A DNA stretch of 64,000 nt from Istiophorus platypterus (GCA_016859345.1 CM029112.1:10883089-10947088), one strand, 5' to 3'; positions 34,851 through 50,000 are shown, counted from the first letter of the stretch. Notes: a model not told the origin generated them from the letters alone. Program-made: numbers and translations.

Positions 34851-37800
34851 GTTGCTTGGTGGACACATCTGTACATGAGTGGCCCTTCATTTGTGTGTTT
34901 GCACAGCCAGATAGTTTCCTCCGTCATATGTTGTCTGCACGATATCACTTGAAAATTAAGCAGCTTGAAGCTTGAATTGGATTGTTGATGTTTTGCTATA
35001 GAGCTGCAAAGATTAGTCGATTAATCAACTAATAAGTTGACTAAAAACTAATCTGCCGTCAATTCAAATAGATTTTGTCCTTTTTAATCAAAAATAACAA
35101 AAATGTGCTGGTTCCACCCTCTGTGATGTGAGAATTTGATGTTTTTCTTTGTTTTTGCAACAGGTGGATTCTTATGCATAGGTCCTGTGGTGGAATAACC
35201 TTGTGAGTGCGTGTGTGCGTGCGTGTGTGTGTGTGTGTGTGTGTGTGTTTGTATACCTACACTGCTCTCTGAGCTTTTAGCTTAGGACCAGGTCACAGAG
35301 ACCTGAAGACATATCCCTAAGGCATCGCATTCTTGGGTGGGCTACAAACGCACACACACAGGAAGAAACGTCACATTAGGGAAGACTCATGTTTGCTATC
35401 CAAGATAATAAATAGCAAATAAATCCCCGTTTGGATTGCTGACAGAAGTAGAACAAATAAAAGCTGAATCCCATGTTGAATATTTGCTTCAACACTGGAT
35501 TCAGTCTGTTAGAATAAATTGCTGCATTTATGTTGTGTAAGGCCAAATGCTGCATAGTGCCCCTCTGCGTGTGTGCGCTTGAGTGTCTCACTGTCAGCCT
35601 CCTGATTCCCTTTGACATATGTTTGTTAAGTGTGTGTGTGGTTAAGTCTAAACTCTTTTGCTTATTACCTGCTATCAGCTCCTTATGTCAGTTTGCTGCT
35701 GTGATCACAGTCACACAGTGGTATTGAGTGACATGGCTGCAGACACGCATCTCTCAGTCACAGCCTGATCCCATTAGGCCCCATTTCCTCTCAATCATGA
35801 AGGAAACCTCTCTGATTGGCCGCTGTGATTGATGCTGAATGCGTGTTTGGGCTGGCCGGGGTCAAGGCACATGAGGCCATGGAGAGGTCACAATGAATCG
35901 ATGAGATCAGGACGTCGATGAGATCAGGCAGAGTAATGAGGGAACTTCAGAGAGCTTGTGTTGTTATTATCTGAATTATACTGGAGTGGAGGGACTTTTT
36001 GATGATTTCAGTATTTAGATTTAACATTCCAGTTTTTTAATAATTTCAGCTGGATGAGGATGCCCTAATTCTTCTCCCCCTTTCTTTTTGACAACCTTAA
36101 AGCTATACCTTGCATTAGCCCTTAGACTTCCTTTGCACATCGTATTCACGCCCTTCCCAAATGAAAAATTGACAGTAAACTGCAGACTTGCCTCATAGCT
36201 CTCCTATGTTATCATCACTTAACTTCACATGCTGTCCAAATGGTTTAGCAAGGAGAGTAGGAAGGAAAGAGTTTACAAACCACTCACAATAGATGTGATT
36301 TGGGTTCAGATAGCATTTGCGTATTCATAACATTCGATCGTTTATCGTAATTAGCTCCGCCAAGGAAGCTATGTTTTCATGCATCTGTTTGTTTGCTTTT
36401 TTTGTTGGCAGGGTTATGCAAAAAGTACTTAACTAATTTTGCACCGAACTTGTTGTAGGGATGGGGCATGGGCCAGGGAAGAAGCCATAAAATTTTAGGG
36501 CAGATCTTTATCATTGCTATAAATCTGATCTTTTTTTCACTGAAGTCTGGTGTATTTGTTTGACATTGGTCTTGGCAGAAGTATGCGCTCTACTGAATGC
36601 CATTCTAGTTCATTATGTGAATCATTTCCAGCTTGCTTCGAGTGGGTAAAGTTTCTTCTCTCTCTTTGTTTGTGTAGGACAAGATGTTGCGAGTGTTTGA
36701 CCCCAGAGCCCAGCTGACACCTGTTCAGGTAAGTCCTCTTATAAAGCCTTCACCAGACCACCAGAAAACCTACTACCTGCTCACCAAAAACAAGGAAATC
36801 GAATGCAGCTTTAGAAAATCCTTCAATTTCATACAGATAGAATTTGATGTAGAAATATTTAAACAAAGCAAAAAAGGTAGATATGAGTAGATTTAGGTTT
36901 GGTCCCTGTCACATCACTGCCATTTACTTAAGCAGTTTTTTTTCTTTTTTCTTTCTCTTTTTCTTTCAATGCTACATCTAGTGATAAACATGTTGACATT
37001 AGCCTAGAGAGCTCACCACTGGCCACTCTCAGTGACTCATCTACTGTTGATTTATGGATGCAGTTACTGCTCTCCTCTTCCCACGGGTACTTATCCCACA
37101 CCAAACTAGTGCGACCATGAACCTCTCCACTCACACCACTTTTTTTTTTTTTTAATCCCTCATTGGGAATCTCTCACCAGTGACAACCAGGCCATAGCCA
37201 AAAGGCCTTGGTCACAACCAGAAGCAATGAGAAACTGGCATGGCAGGACATTTTCTGTGCTGGGAAGAGGGAGAGGAAGTCCGGGCCACGAGCGTTGTGA
37301 GAGACTAGTCAGTGTGGAGAAAATATTTTCACACATTTTGATGGAGGACCTCCCAGTGAGTTTTAATTACTGAGATGCTCGTCCTGCCTCAGGCCGTTGG
37401 CTCTCTGTAAACACAAAGGAATCCCGCGAAAACACTGCATGCTGCAGCAGACTATATATTACACAACAGCAATACCTGGAAGTCACGTCACTCTGTATGG
37501 ATATACGTGTACATGTGTAGAGTATGCGCCTGTGTATACGCTCCCCTATGTGTTGTTCTGTACTTTTTGACACCTTTGTGAAAGGCGCACTGTTTCAGAG
37601 GTATGTGATGTCATTGATTCTGACGGGAACGGAGCCAGCAGTGAAAAAGGTACATATTTTCCTCGTGGCACACTTACAACTGTGTGCCTTGTACAAAACA
37701 GAGTGTAAGTACAGTGCGTGTGGGTCCATGTTTGCTTAAGTAACATGAGCTGAGTCGGCTGGCTCCCCTCCACTGTTTGAACCTGGATGTTTACATCAGG

Positions 37801-40800
37801 TGTATCAGTGTTAAAGTCCTTTTTAACTCTCCGCTTTTCAGCAGCCTATTTTAATTTACAAAAAAGAGAATCTCTCTGTCTCCTACCACACATGCAATGC
37901 CGACATCAAGCAAAACTTTTTCAACAGTGCTCCAGACTGCCCAGAATAAATACTATTCCAGGTCCTCGGCCACTCCGTGTCCTCTATTTTACTCAGGGAG
38001 TGATTCAAATAAAATTTCACTGAAGTTGCATTTAAATCACTTTGTGCAGCCAAAGGGCCTCATTAGTTTAGAATCAGTTTTTGGTTGTCTGTATTTCTGA
38101 AATGGCGTCTCCAGTAAGACCCCAGTGGTTACTGGTGACGGGGATGTGCTGCTGGGACATTCCAGCCAAGTCTATGGCATTTTTGATTTCATTAGATAGT
38201 CGTCAGCAGTGAGCAACAGTCCATATGTGGGACAAAGGGAAAAATTGATGTGAGAAAGGGCTTATGGTGAGTTTTAAACCAGGAATATGCTTTAAGTTTT
38301 AGTTTTTTATGTATGTTCTTTAGACCTGTGGTTCTCAATTCCTGGGCCACTTGTAGTGTCATGCAACTAAGTACATTCACTGAAGTGCTGAAGCCTGCTT
38401 AACGACACTCTTAAAGTACTGTACTTGTACTTTTCTCGAGTAGCTCAGTTCTGTATGACTTTATACTTCCCCTTGGCTATATTTCAGATTGAAATATTGC
38501 ACTTTTTACTCCCCTACATTTAATTGGCAGTTACAGTTACGTTGCAAACTCAAATTTTACATAGAAAATGTGCAATTCATTTACACAATATTATGCATGA
38601 TGTAGAATAAACTATCCAAAAGTATATGAAGTATCCAATATTAGCCTTATCTCTACTGGTAACAAAATACCAGGGCTTGAGGATACGATTTGAACCAAAA
38701 CAAAATAAAGCTAAATAATATTTCTATAAGTTTCATATGTGCTGCATTTTACTCCTTCATCAAGATGAGGAAAATATTTTACTGAAAGTTGGTCATCTGG
38801 ACAAGAAGAAACCAGTCCGCCAGTTCCACTTTTCAGCATTCAGAAGTGCAGGAAGTCTGTGTGTGACCATTATCTGAGTGTCTCACTGAGAGGACTGGGT
38901 ACCTTTTGCATTTAGCAAGTAGCCACAATGAAGGACAGACAGAGTAAAGTTGTTCCAGTTTTTTTGTTTAGTTTCTGTCCTCGCCCACTGTCTCTTTTGT
39001 GCACTCGCTTCTTTCCCTCTTCCTCTCTCTCTCACTCTTTCTGTGTCATTTTCAAATTTGGTATCAAGAAGGAGTCTGCAAGAAGACTAATCAGAGACGC
39101 CTCGTCCCCCTTGGCTGGTCTACAATAAAATGGTCAATTTATAAATTGTCTGCGGGGTTTAAAAAAAAAAAAAAAAAGCTTGCCTTCGACTCTTAGGCCA
39201 CCAGGACCTGGTCTCACTGCCATGGAGAGGCGGACCAAGGGCAGAAAACCTGAGTCAGCACACTTCCCTCCTCTGCACTCTGCACATGGCTTCACCACCT
39301 CAAACCAAAGAAGAGCTGGGACCCAGATTAAAGTCATTAGAGGACTGCTCTTCCCTTTCTGGTTCTTGCTTTCTTGTTTTCCCTTCCTGTCTCTCTCATA
39401 TGCACTGGGTCCTGCTGTGGGAGGCTTCACTTTGGAGTCCTCTGAGAGCAGAGTGGCCAGAGTCTCACCCTGACAGCTTTCAGATGTGTGACTCTCTCTC
39501 TCTGGAGAATGGGAGCGCCACCACCAATCCTATTAACACCCCATCTGCTGAAGGGTGCAGGTGATAAATCTTAAACACACACACGCACACACGATGAAGG
39601 CAGTAATTTAGATGCGTAGTCGAGTGTGAAGCTCTGATTTCTACACCATAACATATTACACAACATTGTACGTTGTATCAGTCGTGTAAAGGAGATTCCA
39701 CACTGTTTGTGTCTGATGCAAGGGTATTTATAAGCACTTTCTCTACTCTGTATTTTGATTAGTTTGTAGTTGTAGATTTAATGAGATGCCAAGGGAAGGC
39801 CAGTGTGGCCACAAAGTAAACAGAGAGGGGGAGAGAAATGTCCAAACTATTTGAATTTGTAACCTCACTGGGAGGTCTGTTTGGTTTCTTGCATGAGAGC
39901 CAGTGGGCTGCCCTCATCACGGGAAGCCACAGCGTTTCTCTGAAAAGATTTCTGGGGAATGATATCTCATGAATACGGCAGAGCACTGGAGGGGAGCGTA
40001 ATTTTCTCTTATGGAATTAAATTGTAGTACACTCATGTGAAATGTGAACTTCTAAAAAAATATTAGCTTAGACACAAGGCACTGATTTTAAATTAGCTTT
40101 GCTTAGGCATGTAATTTGTGCTTTCATAGTTTATTTCCATAGAATTTTCTTAATCAGTTTATATTCTGCTACTTCGGCCTACCCAACAGTCCAAAGGGTT
40201 TCTCAGGACAAAGGCACTGAACTGGTTCATAACTGCTGTGTGCCCATGTCCAACATCAAAAGTGTTACTCAGTTCTACACATGAATAGTTCCACCATGTG
40301 CCACAAACTGTGTAAGAAAATGAAAAAAAAAAAATAAAGCTTGCCTTCGACTCTTAGGCCACCAGGACCTGGTCTCACTGCCATGGAGAGGCGGACCAAG
40401 GGCAGAAAACCTGAGTCAGCACACTTCCCTCCTCTGCACTCTGCACATGGCTTCACCACCTCAAACCAAAGAAGAGCTGGGACCCAGATTAAAGTCATTA
40501 GAGGACTGCTCTTCCCTTTCTGGTTCTTGCTTTCTTGTTTTCCCTTCCTGTCTCTCTCATATGCACTGGGTCCTGCTGTGGGAGGCTTCACTTTGGAGTC
40601 CTCTGAGAGCAGAGTGGCCAGAGTCTCACCCTGACAGCTTTCAGATGTGTGACTCTCTCTCTCTGGAGAATGGGAGCGCCACCACCAATCCTATTAACAC
40701 CCCATCTGCTGAAGGGTGCAGGTGATAAATCTTAAACACACACACGCACACACGATGAGGGCAGTAATTTAGATGCGTAGTCGAGTGTGAAGCTCTGATT

Positions 40801-43750
40801 TCTACACCATAACATATTACACAACATTGTACGTTGTATCAGTCGTGTAAAGGAGATTCCACACTGTTTGTGTCTGATGCAAGGGTATTTATAAGCACTT
40901 TCTCTACTCTGTATTTTGATTAGTTTGTAGTTGTAGATTTAATGAGATGCCAAGGGAAGGCCAGTGTGGCCACAAAGTAAACAGAGAGGGGGAGAGAAAT
41001 GTCCAAACTATTTGAATTTGTAACCTCACTGGGAGGTCTGTTTGGTTTCTTGCATGAGAGCCAGTGGGCTGCCCTCATCACGGGAAGCCACAGCGTTTCT
41101 CTGAAAAGATTTCTGGGGAATGATATCTCATGAATACGGCAGAGCACTGGAGGGGAGCGTAATTTTCTCTTATGGAATTAAATTGTAGTACACTCATGTG
41201 AAATGTGAACTTCTAAAAAAATATTAGCTTAGACACAAGGCACTGATTTTAAATTAGCTTTGCTTAGGCATGTAATTTGTGCTTTCATAGTTTATTTCCA
41301 TAGAATTTTCTTAATCAGTTTATATTCTGCTACTTCGGCCTACCCAACAGTCCAAAGGGTTTCTCAGGACAAAGGCACTGAACTGGTTCATAACTGCTGT
41401 GTGCCCATGTCCAACATCAAAAGTGTTACTCAGTTCTACACATGAATAGTTCCACCATGTGCCACAAACTGTGTAAGAAAATGAAAAAAAAAAAATAAAA
41501 GAGAGATCGAAGGAGTTCTTTGGCTTCTTTCTCACCTCTGCACAGCTGGCCAATCACCACATGCAGTGGCTGTGAGCATCGGATTGTCTGTTTTGGAAAG
41601 TTACAAAAATGGTTGAAGAGACACACACAGCCCCTAATCTTGTACTTTCTGTTTCTGTCTGAACATGAATATGAGTAGAACCATTGGGGTCGAATACAAA
41701 AGCGTCTCTGAGTGCACTCAAGACAGCAGCTCTCTTGTGTCCAAATTTTTGGGACACAACTACTGAATAATTTATAGCCCTGATCAAAATCAGTCATCTG
41801 ATTGTTCTAGCGAGGCTCTTAACCTCATAAAGCCTAGAAATACCATGTAATCACATGCTATTTATCACATATTTGCATTTAGGTGGTGTCGATCACTGGT
41901 AGAAATTGTTCTTGAAATACAACGGTAGACATTTTGTTATTCAATACCAGATAAATTAAATTTGGTGCATTCTTTCAGTTCCTCATTATTCATAGAAGTG
42001 AAACATCAGAAATTATACCTTCAATTGGTGATCGAGAACTTTTAGCCGCCTGCTGATAAATTGACCTTTTTTTTTTTTTTCTTCTACGAATCTTATTTGG
42101 GGGGGAGGTGTACCTATATGGCCCCCCTACCATCCCATGAGCTGGTACATGGCTCCTGTGTCCACTGGTGTCCCGGTTCCGCCCATGGCAGCGTAGTCGA
42201 GTGGGGCTGGCTCATCCCTGTGGCCAGCACTGAACTGGGTTCTCCCCTAGCCAGGTGGGGTAAATATAGAGTCTAATTACAGCCCTGCTCTCGCTGTATT
42301 TATGGGAAATAAGACTGTGCAGGGTAATTAAGGTCTTGGACAGGAGGAGCAGTATATACTGCATCTGTAATCAGTGTGTGTGTGTGTATGTATGTGCACG
42401 AGCATACAGACGGTTGTATTTAGGTAGTTGGCACAATTAGGGAGAGTGTGTCCGTACATGTGGCATCTTTTTGCTCCCTGTCCCACCACTGAAGGGCGGA
42501 TTGAATTTGAGATTTTGAATTGTGTTTTGTTGCCTGTTTTCCCGCATTGCCTGACTTTTTTCTTCTTTCCCCAGTCAATATTTAAACTGGTATGTCTCAT
42601 TTATCTTCCAACATAGCTCTTGGCGTAAGAATTACATATAGATTTTAAATATTAGATTAATCCCCATCTTATTTTATCTGAGGAACATGTGCCACTTATG
42701 TGACTTAAAGTTTAGTGAAAAAGTGAAAAGGTTCTGATTTAAAAAAACAAAAAAAACAAAAACCCAATAAAAAACACCCCAGTTGCTTAAGGCCACGTGA
42801 AGGAAACTGTAGTTAACATTGTGTTACTAAGCTTAGTCTTATTTGTTTTTCAAGCTTTTCAAATAATTAAGAATATTATTTTTTTTCCAGATATTAATTA
42901 CATAAGTGGTGAATCATTGAGAAGCAAAGATAAACATTAAAGCTGTTGTTTTTCTCTCTTTTCTATACTGGGTTTTATTCTCCCTGCCATAACATCCCTA
43001 CACTGGCCTCTTGTTTTCAGATGAATTTCTTTCCCATCTCTGTGTAGCTGGGAGTCCTCCACCCTGCTTTCCTGTACTAAGCTACACGATTCCTAAGACC
43101 TAGCGCAGAAGGAGATCAGGCATATTTACTGACGAGGTCCCATTGGGTTGAGGTGTTTTTCAGGTGTAAGGACATGTGCCTTCGTGGGCATTTGTGTCCC
43201 CGTCTCCTCTCTCCTGTCTTATTGTATCTTTTTGATCTATCCTCGTTCTCTGCGCATTTGCTGAGTGTGTGATTCTGCATATGATTGTGTGTCTGTGTGT
43301 ATACCATGTGTGCTTCAAATTACAGTGCTGAAAATACCCCTCATAGTTTTGGGCCAGTGCTGGCCGTAGAGCTGTCGATCTGTGGTTGCTGGAAGGGGAG
43401 GGAGACAGGAAAAGGGAATAGTTTGCTGGACTTGGGGGCCAGATTCCTCTTTTTCAGCTCAGGGTTCTGCTGCTTTGGGTGAAATTAGAGAGGACCACGG
43501 ACTGGAATGGGTTTGGACTTGAGGAGGGAACGCTGGGCAGGGCCAAGGAAAAGCACAGCGGTTTCACTGCTATAGGTGGGTGCGAGCAGCCACTCATACC
43601 ATCTTTTATATCCTGCCATAAATTACGCAGATTAAACTCTCTTATAGGTGTGTGTGTGTGTGTCTCCATACTTCTTCTTATTACAAGCATAATAAACTAC
43701 ATTTTGTACATCAGTGTTATCCATGTGTGTTTGAATTCATATAATTGGAA

Positions 43751-43847
<97 letters not shown>

Positions 43848-43913
43848 GGAAGTGGGGGTGGGGTTGGGGTTGGGTGTATGTGTGTGTATGTGTGTGTATG
43901 TGTGTGTATGTGT

Positions 43914-43957
<44 letters not shown>

Positions 43958-44032
43958 CCGTGCTCAGATTTCTCATTTACGGGCAGAATAAACTACTAGC
44001 GGGCACGGTGAGCTTAGTGTGTGTGTGTGTGT

Positions 44033-44078
<46 letters not shown>

Positions 44079-47000
44079 ACTCTGGCAGGCAGCACAATGA
44101 AGCTCTTTGACTGGAACAGAAGAGTTTAGTTTGTATCACAGATGTAAACCCAGAGGGAGAGCCACGAAGGAGAAAACGTTCGGAGAGATGACGTGAAATG
44201 GAGGAACTTAATTTTGGCGTTTGAGCCTTTATATTTTCTTGCTTTGATGCTATTGATCAATGTGTTCTCTTGTGTTTCTCCATATACAAGAAATGATGGA
44301 TAAACTGAACAGAACTGCCTGTAGTATGTTTTCTTGTACTTTGACAGGTGTCACTGTCTCATAGATTCCAGCTTTGTGATATCTGTATTAAAACTTAACT
44401 GATACTCTATATTGAAAGGGTTGATATTACCTTTTGACATCATTAAAGATATAATGGTATGATCCATGTTGGCAAAGTTGCAAAAAGAAAATGCAGTGCA
44501 GCAACTTGTAGCAGTATACTTTGTTAAATCTTCATTTTATATACAGTGACTTTAAATTTCCTAATTTAACTTGACAATCTCAACTCAAAGTCCATTTAGT
44601 AGCTGTTCTTGAGCTTTCAGTCATTTGTCGAGATTCTCATCAGTAAGTTCCAAATTCTTACTTCAAGTTACTGTTTTTGTTTAATTAGCATTTTTATTAG
44701 TAAATACCTCTAATAGGCTATGATGGTCTAAGACATCTATTCTTCAAAGTTCAAAAGTGTATCTCATAAAATGTGCATCATATACCAGTACAGATGTGTA
44801 AATTCCTTTCTCAGTCTCAAAAATGCCTGGTATTCTAGTTGTACCAACACATTATTTCTTCCCCCAGAAAGCCAGAGAATGAGGTTTGTTTAGAGTTTGG
44901 AGTATGTCTAATACTAACACCACAGGGATCTGTTGTCAGCATTGTGAAATGTGAAATATAGAGTCTATAAAGAACAGGGGCTCATTCCAAGAAAATGTCA
45001 CTGGATTACTCAACACTGAGCTCCAAATTCCAGATATACAGGCTGCATAATTTTAACTTAAACCAAGCCAAAAATGCGTCTGTGTTTAAAAAAACAACAA
45101 CAACAAAAAGCAAGACTGTCCCTCTGTTTAGCCAAAATCGGCATGATAACATATGATTTAATGGACGTTTTCTCATGCACTTTTCCTGCATGTGAAGCGT
45201 GGCTGTTAAACACAGAGTTCTGCAGGCTAAATAAGTGTTCAGCATCAATTTCTCTTTCCAAATGTAAACACTGCATTTCAGAAATATTCTGCTGTACACA
45301 CAGTGGCATTTTCCTCATAACTTTTTTGCCTCCCCAGTGAATGTGTGACTGCAAAAAGTGCACAATTTAAAACAATTATAAACTGACTTTACATATATTC
45401 ACAATGATGACACTTTTTTCATTTTCTTCAACACATTTGTGCACTCATGTCTTCCACTGCTCGTGTAAAAATCTCAGGTCATGAAGACACTTGGCAAGAA
45501 ACATGTCTTCAATTGTGCCAAGGTCAAGCTGCCAATTAGTAGACTGACCCCCATCTAACTAGTATAATCCCTGTGACCTATGACCTTCCCAGGGTTCATA
45601 TAAATTTAGCTTTATGTTGTCAGTGCTTTGCTTGACATTTCAGGCTCCGTCATGCTGCATCAAAATGCATTTATTCATACTATGTGTTAAACATACCTCA
45701 GTTGAAACAGTTTTTTCCTGATCTGCTTTGTTTTTGTGCACACCTAAGTTCACACGTCTCATTCGGTCTCTCCCTGCCCTCTCTCACCCCTTCGATCTTT
45801 ATTCCCATTGATTGTCTCTCTCTGTGTGCTCACCCTCTTTCCCAATCATCCCCCACACATGGTGCTCTGTGCCTGTATCTTTCTGTACTGGACCCTGCTG
45901 GGGTCAGGACCTGGTAATAGCCAGTGGTTAACTCAGCCCAGATGTTGTGCCCCCCTGCTTTTCTTCTCTTTCCTCTCTTCATCTCTCAGCTCCCTGTGTT
46001 ACTGGCCACTCCACTGCCAGTGTTGGTTAAAGTTTGAGAGATTCTGGCCAGGCTGACAGGAGTCTTTCCTAATGAGGGGGCAGGATTTCTGCTTTCCTGG
46101 ACAGCTCAGCAGAACAGTGGCATAAAATCTGGATATTCCGTTCACTGAACAGGATGGAGTCTGTCTCAATTATGATTGATCCACTAGTGCTTAGTTTTTA
46201 TGACTTAGTTCTTCTGCGTGCATATTTTCTTCGTAAATAAGGAGATATTCTTGCCTCGGGTTTTGGTTCGATATCATGTTTGAGTTATGCTTTGTGTGTC
46301 TAGGTATAAACACAGGGATGAATGTTGGTCATTCTGGTTGCTGGAGAAAGAACTGAGGGGGCCAATAAATCCAGCAATGGGGATTTGTTGAATGAGATTT
46401 GAAGTTTGAAAGGCTTTTAGCTTCTTCAACTAATGAACAGGGTTGGTGTGTGTGTGTGAGCGTGTGTGTGCGTGTGTTTGAAAGAGTTCCTGGTGGTGTC
46501 TGCTCTGGAGATGGTGCTGAGGGTTGGGGTTTTTTTGTTTGGTTTTTTTTTGTTTGTTTTTTTGGAGGACGAAAGGAGTTGGAGTGGTGGCCAGCTGGCA
46601 GCAGTGGAGCTCTTCATTCACATGTGCGTGTTGTTTGTGAGTGGAGCCCTCATTAGTGCGCTTGGTGCTCCGGGACTCTTAGTTTCCAGCTAATTAAGGG
46701 CCTACGCACACATGTGCGTGACACCTGGAGCCAAAAATGGAAGAGAATTAGCTTTTTCTCCTGCAACATCCTAAGAGTGAAGATACATCATATTGTTATA
46801 TGAACTGGTGTTGTCCTCAGATGTCAGTCATGTGTTGTCTCAACCTTTCTGCATTTTCTCAGAGTTTAGCAACAAGAAGCTGAAAAGTGAAGCTAAGAAG
46901 AAAGATTTAACTACAAAACAATTACTATTAATTGGTAAATGAGATAATTCACTAGGGAGTTACTTGTTTTGGGAACTTTGTAATTTTTTGGCATCATTTT

Positions 47001-50000
47001 CAAATGAGACTGAAAGACTCGTGAATTATGTAGAATGAATCAAACATTGTCATTAGGCCTTCCAAATCAGCACAGTTTCAGCATCTCACAGAACCCATGT
47101 GACTTCACCTCAGTTTACCCTCTTTATCTCGGCTTTCCTGCTCAGTAACTTCAATGTGGCTTTAATCGCCATCTGCACAGCTTTATTTAGAATATCCATT
47201 TTATTTAAAAAAAGCAAATTGTGTCTGTCTTTGCTTTAAACCTGGTCATAGTCTGCCACTCCTGGAGGGTATTACAAGAGCGGTGAGAATTCAGTCATTT
47301 TCATATTATTTTCGAAGCCAAAACAACAGAATGAGGTGTGAATTTGCCTGTTGTTGATCTTCCACACCTTTTGTTGTTTTACAAATGATCAATCGCTGTA
47401 GTTTGTTTGTGAAGTGTGTGGTTTTGGGGCACGCTAGTAGACGGAGGCAGCAGGCGCTGTTTGTGTGTGAATTGATGTTGGTCCTAAGTGTCTGGAATGG
47501 GTGGGATTGTGTACATCAGACCTCTCTGGGTCATCATGGTGAGTTGCATACATACAAGACACAATGCTATGTGCATATAGCAACATACAGTAATGTAAAT
47601 GTGTTTCGACAATCATACAGGCATACAGACCTTTACTTTGTATCAGACCCCACTTTGAAGCAGAAGTTAGATTTTCAGATGCAATCTACATATACATCCA
47701 TATACAGTCGACTCTCGAAGGACAGAGTGAGAATAGGACCTTAAATGCAGCTAAGACAAACCCCTGAGTGCACTGAGGGAAATGAAGTGCAGCGTGGGCT
47801 CCATAATTATCCTGGACAGCCTGTGCACTTCAGTCTGTGTTTCCCCCACATGCTAACTTAATCATACCGGTGGTTAGCTAGTTTCCATTATTTCAGCAGT
47901 CTTTAGCAAATGTAATTATTAGGAGTAGCCAAAACACTTTGCAGTTTTCAAGACTTCAGTCCAATTCCCTACGACGGCCTTGTTGAATATAATGTCATAC
48001 TCATTATTCGGGGAAAAAAAATGAAATAGTTTATGTGGTGATTATATAATTAGAGGTAATTGGCATAATAGCAGAGAGATCAAGCTAAATAACAGCAAAG
48101 CTTTGTTTTACTGAAATCTAACAAATTCTAGCCATAAATCACTGCTGGCATCTAAATGAGAAAGTGGAAGCGAAAGCATCGCTGATATACAATAACAATG
48201 AGTTTGAAACAAAGTTAAGTACAGTTTAATATGGGATCAGTCTATTTTAAAGTTGTTTTACCACCTTGATTAATTATTCATATGACACAATCTCAATTAA
48301 CATACCAAATTTGAGCAAACTAATTTGACTAATCAGTCACAATCCGTGCTAATTTACATATTTTTGATTCAACTTTGTATTTTATGAACCCTGAAGTAAT
48401 ACATGTATGTTTGTAAAATATTAATACTCAGAATAAACAGCAGTGAAAACTGCAGACTACAAAAACTCAAACCTCCAATTTGGACAGCCCCATGAAAATA
48501 ATTCACCCTGTAGTGTCTCTCCAGGGTTATTTTTGAATGTAGCCCAGTGCAGCTGCTGTTTACCACAAGTTATGAGAGTGGGACACAGGTGCGCATACCT
48601 GCGTTGGTGCTGAATGTTTTTCTTTACGGAGGCAAAAGAAAATGAGCAGTGTTCTATAAAATAATGAGTTCCTAACAGGGGAAACAGTTGAGCATTGGGA
48701 GGGGGGGCAGATATCTGGCTCACACATGTCTTATAAATGCCACATCCTTTTCCAACAAAAGCCAGCTTAGGTCATCTTTTACTAATTGAGCTTCTTAAGA
48801 CAACACGTTCTGCTACAATTTGTGGTTTCATGCAAGAGCTAAATAGAAGTTCACCCAGAGTGAAGTTGGTGAGTGCTGGGGTAAAGTTCGCATTGGAGGG
48901 GCCTGTCATTGTTGGGAATTCTCTGCAGAGCAGTGTGAGCACTGGCGGCAGATTGAGCTGTTTGTTAGCATAGTGTAGTTGAGGTAATTAATCAAGCTGT
49001 CAGTCAGCACTGCGCTCTGCTGTGCACATACAGTATGTCAGGGGTCAACACTTGGGCTGTGGGCTTGAAATGATACCTAGTGTGTAAAGGATAAAAGCCT
49101 TGGTGTTGGCCAGCATGCCTGACACCCGAGCTATCTCATCGCATGTTTATTCCCCTTTAGGCTAACACCTGCAGCTGCATTTATAATCTCATCAAACTTG
49201 TTTTTCCACCATTAATTATAAAATTGATCTTTAAAAGGAATGTTTTCTCTAGTCCTTGAAGTTAATTCAAAAAGTTCCACAATCGCACTTTGATTATAGG
49301 GAACAAATTGTAGATTAAGAAAGGATTGTAAAACAAAGGTATAGCCCCCAGTATTTACACAGCCTAAAGGATACTATGATTATGCAGAAATGACATGAAC
49401 AGGACATGCCTTCCACACATGTGCCCCCTGAGCAAGTCCCACTATGAACAAGTCATGCTTCTATACAAATGTGTGGGGGTACTTTGAAGATGTGAAGCCT
49501 CTATGATGTGGTTTCAGGAAGGGAGTAAAGCCAGCCAACTGTATCTGTAGCCAGCTATGAAAGAGCAGTAAATGACAACAGGCACTGAAGGGTTGGGTCA
49601 GGCCGTAATGATTGAGGGGCTTCATGGTGTCTCTGAACAGTGTGAGCAGGATTAGTTGTGTGTTGTGTGCTCCTGCTGTGTCTAGTACACCCTGTTTTCA
49701 TAAGAAACCCACCAAAGAGTCATCTCTTTGTTTATACAGAGCAGGTCTGGCATGCAGATTCTCATCAGCCCGTGGTGTCGGAGTTCTTGCTGTCATCAGC
49801 AGCATCATTCTTCTCCTCTGTCATTTGTGCTTTGTCCTGCCCGATGGATCTGTGTTTGGATTTAAAGGACCAAGCCACTAAGTGCATCTTTAGAATATTC
49901 ATTGCATGAACCTCAACCACAATAACCATCAAAAACTCCAAAGATCACTAAACATGCACTTGAATTCTCCGCTGGCTCTCCAGTGCTTCTCTTGGAGTGA

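Larger units (their letters stand above)
32477..36677 (+). other. coro7 intron 6
   Basis: 4.2-kb intron with no nested gene. It holds the GTGTGC array (34723-34850), a GT array (35211-35249) and two dispersed repeat fragments, at 35001-35155 and 36351-36610. Confidence 0.7.

Noticed and set aside
34567..34975. Long overlapping open frames on both strands (poly Thr-His and Val-Cys-Arg proteins)
   Set aside because: They are translations of the GTGTGC/GT microsatellite in all frames, with no non-repeat domain.
39134..39564. Possible gene inside the tandem unit (about 97 residues on either strand)
   Set aside because: The frames overlap on opposite strands, resemble no known protein, and are copied only because the whole 1161-bp unit is duplicated.
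43479..44100. Open frames of 80-170 residues rich in Cys-Val
   Set aside because: Products of the GT arrays; the non-repeat flanks show no family likeness and lie within coro7 intron 7.
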